Part shown: one piece after another, positions 40,101 to 50,600 of the stretch
Position numbering within the stretch: the stretch's first letter is position 1
How the letters are laid out: every line of letters begins with the position of its first letter
DNA from: Branchiostoma lanceolatum
Lineage: Eukaryota > Chordata > Leptocardii > Amphioxiformes > Branchiostomatidae
Assembly (NCBI RefSeq): GCF_035083965.1
Contig: NC_089738.1
Coordinates: forward strand, 14,968,734 to 15,032,733
DNA length: 64,000 nucleotides
Direction: 5' to 3'
Notes under the pieces: generated by a model
The model's input: only the letters and a program-made list of their open reading frames with translations
Databases searched by the model: none
Told to the model about the DNA's origin: nothing
Made by a program: the position numbers and the translations under genes

Positions 40101-41390
40101 AGGAGGACATCCACAGGCCTTGACATTATATTAGAATGAGGACAATAATAATGAAATAGTATAGATTTTGCGCCTTGTCGTCTGTGTCCTGAACAAAATC
40201 GTCATAAAGACGAAATTCGAGAGAAGGAAACAGCTTACTATGTGTTATAATTATGTCAAAATAGCTGTGATTAGTTTCAACGTCACAAATAAACCAGCGA
40301 TGGCAGTACTGGAAGAAGAGTGAACCCGCTGGATTTGAAAAAAGGATTGGTGTTTGGAACGTAATGACGGGGGCGTGTCATTGAGTGGAGAGTCCTTGGC
40401 GGTAGATGTTGAACAGGGCTGGTGATTATAACAAACTCAACCTGCGGCACTTTCTGAGCGTGTGCACCTGTCTACGGTAGAAAAGTCTATCTCACGGACA
40501 ACATAAAGGGGTTGACATTGAATGGTTCAACATACATCGTGCGGACCCCCTCTCTTACGCCCTTAATCCACAGACCCACATATCTGTACGTCGGGGTTTG
40601 TTTGGTTTGGGGCGGCCCCGCCGGTAGTGAGTTCACTGGAACAACTAACCCCGGGCCGTGTGGGTAAACACTGCCGAAACGGGAGAGCGACCCGGCGGGA
40701 GGGTCTACAAGGGTGTTAGGGGAGTCAAGAAACGGGGAAATCAAACTAGGAACTTCGCCCTCAAAGCCATTGCATATCTGTATTCTAAGGATGTGAACGA
40801 ACAATGAACGAGCAATTTTGATGACTGTTTTTTTCTGTTTAGAAGTTACAATTTTTCTTTGCTTGTTTTGGCAGGTTGTCTGTGTTTGTGTATGCTGTTT
40901 GAAGTTGTTTTAGTTTTAGTGCATTATTGAAAACACCGCGTTTATAGCCACACTTCTGTGATTTATTAGAGGCCTTTTTCCTTTTTGGCACAAGAAATTA
41001 TCATAAAACCTGTAGTAATGATCAGTGTCATCAGAAACCCCGTGTACACCCATGAGCCTCAACCCTCCCCCAACCATGTGTGCATGTAGAACACGTTACA
41101 TGTTTGCAGCCTACCTTAGCAGGCGGCGAATGTGGAGAGACCTTGGCCGTCGCTTTCTCCTCTCTTTTCTTGATAATCCTGGCCTTGGTCGGAGGAATGG
41201 CCACGGGTTGGCACACGCCATAGTGAATAGACTTGCAAACGATCGCAGCGCCTGACTCCAACCGTTGGACGACGTTACAGACGTCGCAATGGTGAATAGC
41301 ACGGCTACAGCGCTGGTCCACGAGCACGCTGTGGTATATCGGAATCTTCAATCCCAGAAACTGGCAAGGCACGGCACACAGCGTCGTCAT
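32496..41390 (-). CDS. PPP2R3: PP2A regulatory subunit B'' (PPP2R3 family)
   Basis: Calcium-binding B'' subunit that directs the protein phosphatase 2A core enzyme. Fourteen minus-strand exons: 41115-41390, 38889-39158, 37856-37959, 37352-37454, 36839-36913, 36279-36365, 35465-35621, 35128-35176, 34869-34955, 34411-34586, 34113-34231, 33600-33700, 32962-32992, 32496-32681. They sum to a multiple of three, about 606 residues; human PPP2R3B is 575. Diagnostic runs: SIPRFYFPLGQP, CPLYWKGPLFLAAGGDK, FYTVNRSWSGQINIPEL, FSYEHFYVIYCKFWELDTD, EYWFRCMDLDGDG, FNLEKYLDHEQRDPF. EF-hand loops lie at about residues 339-350 (DTDHDLFISQQD) and 412-423 (DLDGDGLLSMYE). The N-terminal 92 residues are not family-typical, and exon 2 repeats LSPQPKV twice. 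The last two exons are least sure: reading through 32962 instead gives a C-terminus ending near 32869. Nearest human relatives are PPP2R3A and PPP2R3B; I cannot place it as one or the other. Confidence 0.93.
33020..33310 (+). mobile_element. SINE-like element, copy B
   Basis: The tRNA-like head includes GGTTCTGGGTTCGAATCC. The body has GTACCCTTGGGAAGGCACTT, and the end block has AAAGAACCCAACACGCTTAT. It inserts about 30 bp upstream of the short PPP2R3 exon 13, within the intron between exons 12 and 13. Confidence 0.6.
33389..33542. mobile_element. Fold-back element, CTCCAAGCAGAT family, copy 3
   Basis: Left end GTCTCCAAGCAGAC and right end GATCTGCTTGGAGATTAC are inverted; CACGGTTGCAAAGACCGTATCC lies just inside the left end. 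The pairing is less perfect than in the 44.1 kb copy. Confidence 0.6.
35890..35970 (+). mobile_element. Probable LINE 3' tail fragment
   Basis: The segment ends TGTCGTGCAATAAAGTTCTTC, a CAATAAA-type end followed by a simple run. Similar ends occur near 19018, 38298 and 59005. They look like 5'-truncated retroposon tails, but no source element is present to confirm it. Confidence 0.4.
36420..36800 (+). pseudogene. Degenerate LINE reverse-transcriptase C-terminus
   Basis: The plus strand of a PPP2R3 intron encodes broken pieces of a non-LTR retrotransposon ORF2 end. GRPPNTETGHW lies near 36540, and RYWTDMSLADCTQRVEDMTE with a stop after WGKLDP lies at about 36690-36770. The order (basic GRP block, then a W...DRxxWR-like tail) is typical of such proteins. 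Frames are interrupted, so the copy is dead. It is opposite in strand to PPP2R3 and sits directly next to exon 5. Confidence 0.6.
37131..37191. repeat. (GT)n microsatellite
   Basis: About 60 bp of TG/GT repeat in a PPP2R3 intron between exons 4 and 5. Confidence 0.95.
38215..38325 (+). mobile_element. Probable LINE 3' tail with CAT microsatellite
   Basis: The segment ends TGTACAATAAAGGTCTTCAT followed by ATC repeats. It is of the same type as the fragment at 35.9 kb. Confidence 0.4.
38670..38875. repeat. Tandem duplication of about 112 bp
   Basis: TTTAGTATGATTCCTTGTCC begins one copy near 38673, and TTTTAGCATGATTCCTTGTCC a second near 38785. Both continue through CGCTCTATACAGTCACA and end in ACATATCAAT. 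The second copy ends just before PPP2R3 exon 2. Confidence 0.7.
39190..39475 (-). mobile_element. tRNA-derived SINE-like element, different body
   Basis: On the minus strand a B-box-like GACCCCGGTTCAATC occurs near 39415, followed by a body with GGAAGGGACGTAAATCCCGT. It shares the head style with the other SINE-like copies, but its body and end are different. It lies in PPP2R3 intron 1. Confidence 0.4.
39476..41114. other. PPP2R3 intron 1, remainder
   Basis: No exon recognised. The patch at 40490-40800 is GC-rich and open on the minus strand but has no familiar protein features. Confidence 0.4.
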
Positions 41391-44102
41391 GTCAGGGAGT
41401 TTTTCTTCACATCTTCTTTCGCTTTTGAGAAAGTGTGGGAAACGCGCCGCCACTCGGAAGTCGACCCGGCTGGCGTCCTAAAAAGGGCGCTAACCTTAAG
41501 AGGCGTCCAGGCGGTTACGTCGTTAGCTATGACGTATGGTAAAGCTTTTCTCCTGCGCAGGACGTCCAAGGTTTAGATCCTAGAAATGAAACGTAGAGAC
41601 GTCATTTCCGACGCCTTCTCCAGGGAGGGGGCACGAAGTATTCCTGAATCCTGGACGGAATTCCCTGGCAGGTTTACGGACGGTCAGGTGGTGGCGTGGT
41701 CTCACGGGTGGTCGAACGTCCGACGTTTTCAATATCGCACCAACATCACAGCGGTTCCGAAATACCCACCAGCGAAAATATCCCGGGCTAGCTGCTGCGG
41801 TGTAAAAATATCACAGCTCCCCAAACATGTAGGGCCGCACGAACCAGGCAGCTGGGGCGCCGGCAGCCCAAACTTGTCCCATATATGGAGAAGGCACGCC
41901 AGAACTTAGATAGCGTTACACTGGCAAAGGCACGGCGGACGGCCAAGCACTGCAGTTAAAGTATTACGTCCCAAGCGCGATATATATACTTGGCCTGATC
42001 ACCATGGACTGAAGGAAATATCAACGACCTTCGACACTTGTCTTCGCTTTCATGTATCGCCGGATGCCTACAGGATCGTTGTGACTATATACCTTACAAG
42101 TGTGTTCCAGATTCACGCCGTGATTTTGAAAACAAAAACAGAATCTTCTGACATTCTGGAACGTAGGTCATTATGTGATAAAATAATCTGGATTGTTGTC
42201 AACATGTTTGTTTGTTTTTGTTTCCATATGAGAACGCGCGTGACTATGTGGCGCAGCAGTCAAAAACGAGGTCGATGATATTAACGCCTTCTCTGTACTG
42301 TTACACCCCAGACAATTGGTGATCAGCACAGCTGGAAAATGATTCGGTGAGATGATCAAGCAAAGGGCTTTTCCAGTAATATGTATAGATGTGTCGTCTT
42401 AACGCGCGACATTACTTTCAGAAACTTTTAGTGGTCTATCTTACCCCTGTTCCATTTTGGCCGAATGATATAATAAAATTCTTGGCATGGAATTATTAGA
42501 TCGTGATAAAGTTTTTGACTGCCTAAACAGAGAGGAGGCCTCAGTATGAGCAGTCGAAGCTGGTGTGTAACGCCGAATGGCGGTTAAACTGGCTTTACAG
42601 ATACAGATATAAATCAATAAAGGTGGTGCCAACATGACTTACTGGGTGACACACACAGAGGACTTGGAGGTAGATTGCGACAGTTTAGACGTTTCGCATT
42701 GGGAAACTGGTGGTGAATTTGTGACAGTTGGTTGTTTTGTGCCATGATCTCTGTAACGACATGGTCAGTTTTCAAACAACACTCGGTGAGAGGGGCGTCT
42801 CTGGTAGCGATGGTATGGGCAATACTGCCCGTGTTTGTTTACACTGATACCAGATCCTGTCTTTAAGTAAATTCTGGGAGAGAAAAGATAAAGAGATCCT
42901 CTCAGATGTTTCTCTGGAATTCACATGAAGAGCTTCAAGATAAAGGAATAATCAATTTCTATATTTTCTGTAGTACACTTTTAACTGGGAATTGCTGATA
43001 GTACTAAGTCACTCAAAAAAGCACTGAAATTCGAACAAATTGCCACTGGGCAATAGAAAAACAAAATAGCTGAAAGGGATACTTACATTTCCTAAAATAG
43101 CTAAATTTTTACCTCTCTTGAACTATCATTTTTTCATCAAAATACATTTCAGCTTATAAGTCCCAATTGTCGTCAAGCATTATGTGCAGTTCCCTACAGA
43201 ATAAGCTGTGCATGTAAAGTTACATGCAAAGTCTTTTGATTGCAGACCCACCAAATAATTATCTGCAGTACATTTCTATTCAGCCAGGTGGCACACAAAG
43301 AAATACACGAAACATGGACATTTCCTTTACATGTTTTACTTGTGTATTAACACCAAAGTGAGTCAGTGATATACATGTACATAAAATAAAGAAGCTGCTA
43401 CTTGGACACATTTTATCTCACAATAGATGGAAAAATATAAGCAACTAAAGCTAGACAGTCTCTTTAAGTCATCAGTAAAACTACACATATACTTTACATA
43501 CTGTACAGTTATGCCAGCTACAACATACACAAACATTGCCATGTTAACATTCACACAAATATAGTGGTGTTTTCATCCTGTTAACACACACACAAACACA
43601 CATATGTACATATAATATAAAACAGTTGGTGCCTAGGAACATAGTCAACCTATTGTGAACTCAATTGTTTGGCTGTTAGCATGTTACTGGTAACTCCACC
43701 CCTTGAAATGGGTACTGATTCGCCAGTGCTTTAGCACACTAAGGGTTTATGTGAAGCAGGCACTTTGATACCTCATACAGTCACGAGAACAAGGCCAACA
43801 CATCAGTGTTTAGAACACCACCACAACTACATCTCTATCTTATTTGAGATCTGAACACAACATGAAGAATTCATACTTATTACTGAACACAAGAAACGGT
43901 TTAGCAGTCAGCCATATTGCTGATGTTAATTCCTTTTTTCGTGTGTAACATTATATCCAAATTTCACCAACTTTTAACAAGTTTCAATTTGATCACCCTG
44001 AAATTGTTTGTCTTGTTACAGTGAGTGTCTTACAAGGTTTAGGATTTAGTATCCTTTTTGGCAGGGTATAGAAACACAGCTTCAAAGCACTAAAAACATG
44101 CT
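41391..44102. other. PPP2R3 upstream region and NCOA6 3' flank
   Basis: 41.4-42.0 kb is CpG-rich and probably holds the PPP2R3 promoter and 5' UTR. An open plus-strand frame at 41586-41909 is likely a by-product of that composition. Near 42570-42620 there is an element end (TAACGCCGAATGGCGG, then ACAGATACAGAT) matching the one near 20310. The rest is AT-rich with no gene seen; part may be NCOA6 3' UTR. Confidence 0.4.
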
Positions 44103-44222
44103 CTCCAAGCAGATCTAACAGTGGCAAAGACTGTCTCCAACTGGCAAAAGGAGTTTTCATAGCCTATGAAAACTCTTTTGCCAGTTGGGTACGGTCTTTG
44201 CCATCGTAAGATTTGCTTGGAG
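44103..44222. mobile_element. Fold-back element, CTCCAAGCAGAT family, copy 4
   Basis: Two arms of about 59 bp are inverted copies with only a 2-bp centre (GC at 44162-44163). The left arm reads CTCCAAGCAGATCTAACAG onwards; the right arm ends ATTTGCTTGGAG. It is the best-preserved member of the family in the window and probably the youngest. It is near the NCOA6 3' end, perhaps within its 3' UTR. Confidence 0.8.
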
Positions 44223-44644
44223 ATTACTAAAAACGTAATATCTCTGGTGTAGGGATGTGTGTTTAACTCTGAAGTTTATGTGTCTCAAACTGTTTAGTTT
44301 CTTTGGTCTTACCTACAATGTACATAGAAGTAATAGACGTGGTGTATTATTGTGTAGCAAACCAAGATGATGTTTGTTCATCATACGTTCCGGAATGTCC
44401 GTCCTGTGTAATAATCTTGCCTTTCATAGAAAGGTAAGATACAAGAATGTTGAACCTCGCCCCCCACAAAAATAACCTCTTGTCAACTGTGTATCAACCA
44501 ATTGTTACTTCTTTACGCCCAAAATGTGACAGTGCTCTTCTCCACCAGAATTCAGTGTGAAATTGTGATGGCATATGCTCGAAACACAAGTTTGTTCTGT
44601 TGTGTAAAAAGATGGAAACTGAAGCAGGATCGGATGAACTTCTG

Positions 44645-47600
44645 CTACGACTTGCTCTGCTTGTGAGGAGAGGGGCCCTTCTCTTCTGTAAAATAAAGAA
44701 AACAAATATTTTTAGCACTTTGACAGCAGAAGGGAATACGCAATAAACATTGTATAGAGAAAGTCTCTTCAGATATTTGCTGTCAATATTGAGACTTTCA
44801 TGGCGGCTTTATTTTCATGTTTTTAATGGTGACCTCACCACTGCGACTTCATCACACTGCAAATATTTCTCCTTTGTATGACTAATGTACTACAGAATTG
44901 TTTCATCCCCAAATCTAAAACACTGTTAAAGCCTCCTTTTCCCTCTTTCTGCAAAATGAAACCACAGCAAAAGTAAAAGACTTTATCGTACTCACCCAGA
45001 TCTTTAGGCAATTCCCGTTTCTTAGCAGTCTGCTCCTGAGATGGAGATGGGACTTCTGGAGTTTTTTCCTCTCCTTTCTTTTCATCTAATGAAAAATATA
45101 ATGAGAAATGTTTGATAAACTTGCCTAACAAATGCAATTTAGTGTACAGACTATCAAATCCACTGATGTAATTAAGTGTTTGTTTACGTTTATTTATGTT
45201 TGCAGAGAATGTTTGTGTTGTTTCAAACTTTCCCAAGTTTATTTTTGTAAACATAAAGGGAAAAGCCATCCCTGCACAGAGACGGAGGGCACCACAAACT
45301 TTCTGAAACCTTTGACCCACTGCTCACCAAGTCACATGTTCTGTCATATGTAAAGTGACATAGAAAGTGCCATCTATTGTCCATTCAAGTTGAAAGTTTA
45401 AGATTGCACTGGAAGTTGCAGTCTTAATTCTGCAAGAGAAGAAATTCTAACACGGATGAACTTTCAAGCTGGGGATAACAAGTTGTCGCTAACCTGTCCC
45501 TGGTGCCCCATCCGACGGAGGTGGACCAGGATTGCTGTTTGTGGTGCTACAGCTTTCAGCGCCCCCTGGCAGATCCTGCTGTACTGCAGCTGTTACTTCG
45601 GAGTCCTTTCCTGCCTTTTCTGTTGGTCCTGCAGTTCCGGTCTCACCTGCTGGGGGGAGCTTGTTGTTACCGGTCTCTGCTGTTGTGTTTTTCTGCTGCA
45701 CATCCACTGTCTGCTTGAAAAAGAAGACAAACAAGAAAATTAGCTTTCAAGTAGTGATCCCCTGTAGGTCAATTTTCGTTTTCAATTGTTATGAGATACG
45801 AAATTCAGCCCCAAAGGCTGCAATGTATTTTAATCAAATAAACCATTCATTAGTAGTTGTATCCAGTATTTTATCATACGGCTGCGGGAGTATCAAGTTA
45901 CTGAAAATACTACATGGTTTGGATAGTGATATTTACAAGACTTTTAAGTTACATTACATTAAAGTCAAAGCTTAGGTTCCAACTGAAACATGTAGGGTAA
46001 CTCTTTTAATAGCACCTAACATACCTTGGCTTCTGTCCTCTGTTGAGAAACAACACTTTGCACAGCGGCATCAGTTGAAGAAGGGGTCTCTGTGGAGCTC
46101 ACTGGGATAGACTCTAGAAAAGAGAAACACAAAGCAGTTTGGTGAACATCACCTCTTTATTGTAGCAAGATTTTTAAAAACACAAATGCAGTGCCAACAC
46201 CTCTTGACAAGCTATTGAGATTAGTATCAGTAGAATTAGTTTCTGCACTGCATCATCTACTACTAAACCAAAACAAAGGTGTGGTTATACAAAAGCAAGC
46301 CAGTGTCAAGTGTGATTAGCAGAGACACACTGTAGTGCAAAACTCACATACTAAAGGTGTACAAACTTGCTGACAGGCACAGCCTGATAACAGTGCCTCT
46401 CAACAAGCCTGTGTACCTCTGTAGCCCTACTTGTACTTTCCACACTTCATCTATTGAAGAAGGTAGCTCCCTACCTTTCTGGTTGCTAGGCGTGGCTACC
46501 ACCTCCGTTGCCATGCCAACAGTCTCTCCCTTTCCCCCACCTCCCCCCTCGCTTGCCTCCTTTCCTGACATCTCACTACCACTGTCCTTGGGCGGGGAGG
46601 TATCCATGGCAACTTCCTGTGCTCCACCCTTGCTCACCCCCTCCCCCTTGTTTTCACCTTCCCCCTCTGGTTTGTCTTGACCAGTGCCAGTCACATCAGG
46701 CTGTGGTTCCACCTGGGAGGCTGTACATGGGGGTTTACCATTACCTTGTACCTCTGGTGGTACCGATGGTGAACTGCCTTGTTCCTGCCCAGTCTCTGTG
46801 CCTGCTTTCTCTGTGGTTACCTCTGTGGGACCATACGGTAGCCTCAGTGTGTGTACAACGTGGGAAGGAATCATTGGAAAGAAATGTGACCACACAAAAA
46901 AGGATGAAGCTAAACTACCTTGTACCTCCATATAAACATCATGGCGGTACACATGCCTGCAATGTGGAATTTACACGACACACAGCTTTATTGTTTGAAC
47001 TGCACTTGGTAGATATTACAGGTTTACTTTTCAGACAATCATGGCTTTTTTGCAAGTTTTGGGAAACATTTTTATTTCAAGCACAAAGCACATGATATGT
47101 TCAACATAAGCCCTGTTCAAACTAATTGTTCATACGCTGATATACATGACATTGTGACTAACACACGTACCATGCGTAACCGGCTGCAGGGTTGAACTGG
47201 GCTCCTTCATGTTGTCTGGCTCTGCTGCCACCCTCGAAGCAGTGCCATTTCCCCCTGGCGGCTCTGACGGGACCTGCGGTTGACCGTGGTTTGTCTCCGG
47301 AGGTGTCTGTGAGGCAGTGTTGTCCCCTGCTGACTTTCCAGCCTGGTCTGGCTGTGACTGGTTTACACTGGACAGATCTGGCAAAGATTGGTTTTGTTGA
47401 CTGGTGTCTATGGTTGGGAACATGAAACTTGTTAGCCAAGAAATGCAGAAATCTATTGACAAGAAAACCTGGTACACAACTACATTACAAGTTAATGTAG
47501 ACGGAAATATGGTGAACTTCAGAAGGGATAGTTTATTATATCAAGACAAGATTCTTTCATCATAAACAAGTTTATGCAACCTATATTCAAAAGATAGCAA

Positions 47601-50600
47601 GAACTGAATTCAACATACAAGTACATTGTAGATGCTGGAAAAATTTCTCAAGAACTTTCAAAAATTGAACTGCTGCATGGACTGTACAGACTTGGCTCCC
47701 TACCATATGATTTTTGAAGATGACACATGACGGAATGATAGTTAGTGGGTTGTCCTGATCTGTAGTTACACATACCTGGGCCTGGTGTCTTCCCTGCGGT
47801 AGGGGACGGACTGTGAGACACTGGTGCTACCATCCTTGGGGAGAGGCCTGAGGTACTAGGGGGTGTTCTTCTTGGCCCAGGGGGTGTTCCTCTTGGCCCA
47901 GGGGGTGTTCCTCTTGGCCCAGGGGGTGTTCCTGTCCCAGGGGTTGGCACTCCAAACCCAGGGGGTGGTGCAGTTGTTACAGGGAGTGTTCCTCCTGCCC
48001 CAGTGGGTGGTGCAGTTGTTACAGGGGGTGTTCCAGCCCCAGGGGGTGGTGCTCCTACCCCAGAGGGGAGTGCAGTTGTTACAGGGGGTGTTCCTCTTGC
48101 CCCAGAGGGTGGTGTTCCTGCCCCAGGGGGTAGTCGTCCTGCCCCAGGGGGTAGTCTTCCTACCCCGGGATGTTGTCCTCCTGCCCAAGGGGGTGGTGCA
48201 TTTGATACAGGCGGCAGCTGTGTAGACCCATTCGGCCCCTGCAGTAGCCCCATAGAAGGATGTCCGAGGGGATGGGGGGCTCCCTGTCCAGGGGGGGTTG
48301 TGGTATTGCTGGAAGGTGTCTCTGATAGTTTATCAGGCACTTTTGGTGTCCCGTTATTTGGTCCCATTGGTCCTTGAGGATGGGCTCCCTGTCCCAGGGG
48401 TGGTTCCATCGGCGGTTGGTGAGGGGATGCTGACCCTGGGGCTTGTCCGGGCCCCCCGGGGTGGGGGAACATCATCCCAGGTTGCGGTGCTTGAGCTCTT
48501 GGTGGGGCTGGAGCTCCCCTGGGCCCGAGCCCTGCGAGCCCCGGGGGCGCGGCCGCCCCTGGCGACGCCCTGCGCCCCCCGCGTGGCGGAGGCTGCCTCT
48601 GCTGGCTCTGTACGTAGCGCAGGAACGCCGACTGGAACTCCGCCTGGCCTTGGAGGAAACTGTGCGCCGATGTCGGGGGGTCAAAGGGCACGTCCTTTAC
48701 CCCACCTGGAAAAACATTGTAACGACAACAAAAGCGTTAGTTACATGATGATTTTGACACAGCTGTGGGAGAAAACTGCTTCTAAATGAAAGTAGTCCAC
48801 TCATTCAAACAACAGGATTCCAATACAACATTGTCTCAACTCTTATTTGGTCACTTCATACTTCTCATAATCCCCTTGAGCTAAGAAAAATGGTGATACA
48901 ATAATAGAAGTCAAATCGATAAACAATCTTTATTGACACAACAAAAGTACAGCGACTTTCGTAAGGTCTTCTACAACTATACATGCAAACAAACAATTGA
49001 ACGGTAGCCAAAATGAAGGATGTCCCAGGGTGGGGAGGCTTCATCTCCAAAAGTGGCAAGAAGAAGTAACACACTGACAAAAGATGACATCTGAAACTTC
49101 TGATATGTTCATATTGTAACCCTGTGGTATAAATCAAATTAAAATTCTATTCTTCAATTTCTTGGATGACTAATATTCACAAATGTAAGTACCATACAAG
49201 TAACTCACCAGGTGGCATGGCCTGCTGTTTGTTAGGACCAGGCGGCCGCTGCTGCCCCATGCCAGGTGGCATCGGCGGCTGGGGCACCTGGCCCACCTGG
49301 TTACTGAGACTGGCCAGCGGGCTGGGCCCTTCGTTCATCCCCCGGGCGCCGTCCCGCATGTTCATCATGTGCGGCGGGACGTTTTTGTTAGGCATGGCGG
49401 ACATGGCCTTGGCTGCAGAGTTCTGCATCTGGCTGATGAAGGCAGCCATGGAGGTGTTGGGAGTGGAGGTGTTGGGAAACGGGGGCTGGAAGTTGGGGGA
49501 GGAGGAGGGAGGGAATCTCTGCTGCTGTTGGGACATGTTGGGGAACTGTGGCTGCTGCTGTTGGGAGGGGGAGGAGGTCATGGGGAAGGATGGCTGGGAG
49601 GAGTTGGGGTTGGGGAAACGTTGGTTCATGTTGGGGAAGGGGGACTGAGCATTTGGAGGGAGGTTAGGGAACATTTGGGACGGGTTGGCGAACTGCTGCA
49701 TACCAGGTTGTGGGGCACGGTTCGGGAAGGGGCCCTGGAAGTTTTGGGGCATGGGAGATTGGGACTGAGAAGTTCGGGGAAAGTTCTGCTGCATAGTGGG
49801 GGAGGGAGCGTTGGAGAAGGGAGTGTGCATGGGGGAAGCATTGGGGCCCCCCATGGCCTGTTGGTACGACGGGGAGGGGTTGTTAGGGAAGTTCTGATGC
49901 TGCTGCGTCATGTTGCCATGGGCGGGCATGCCTGGAAAGCCTGGCTGCTGCATAGCAACTGAGGTTGGGGGACCAAAATGAGGCTGGGCACCAGGAGGCA
50001 TGCCTGATGCAGAGGTGGCGGGAAACCCTGGAGGCATGGAGGAGGTACTGGTGGGCATCTGCATGGCAGGGGAGGAGCTGGGGGGGAAGCCTTGCTGCAT
50101 TGGGGAAGAGGAGGGGGGGAAGTTGGGAGGGACTGCTGGGGAGGAGGTAGAGGGGTAGTTAGGAGGGACCGCTGGAGAGGACGTTGTGGGGAAGTTGTTC
50201 TGGACAGCAGGAGAGGAGTTTCTGGGGAAACCTGGCGGCAGGGAGGGGGAGGATGTGCTAGGGAAACCCTGCTGGAGAGAGGGGGAGGGGGCACTGGGGA
50301 AATGCTGGGTACTGGGGGACGTCATCCCTCCTACCCCTGCCATGGACGGGGAGGCTGCCAGGTTGGGGGAGGCAGAGAGAGCCGGTGACCCAGCAGACAA
50401 GGCTGGCGACATGGCAGACTGTGGGGATGGCAGCGGAGGGACGTTGTGCAGTCCCGCCGATTCCACCTGCTGGTTGGACTTGTTCCGCTGCCGAGCCCGC
50501 GAACGGTCACGACGTTTGGCCGGCTTCTTGGGCGGAGGTTGTTGTTGTTGCTGCTGCTGTTGTTGTTCTTGCTGCTGCTGTAACATCCCGGCCTGCTGCA

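Noticed and set aside
40487-40804. Minus-strand frame of 105 codons in PPP2R3 intron 1
   Set aside because: GC-rich but without familiar motifs. Adding it to PPP2R3 is not needed, because exons 1 and 2 already join in phase 0.
47863-50388. Gly-, Leu- and Cys-rich plus-strand frames over this segment
   Set aside because: They are the reverse strand of the repeat-rich NCOA6 exons 8 and 9. The minus-strand reading has the splice sites, phase continuity and family context.
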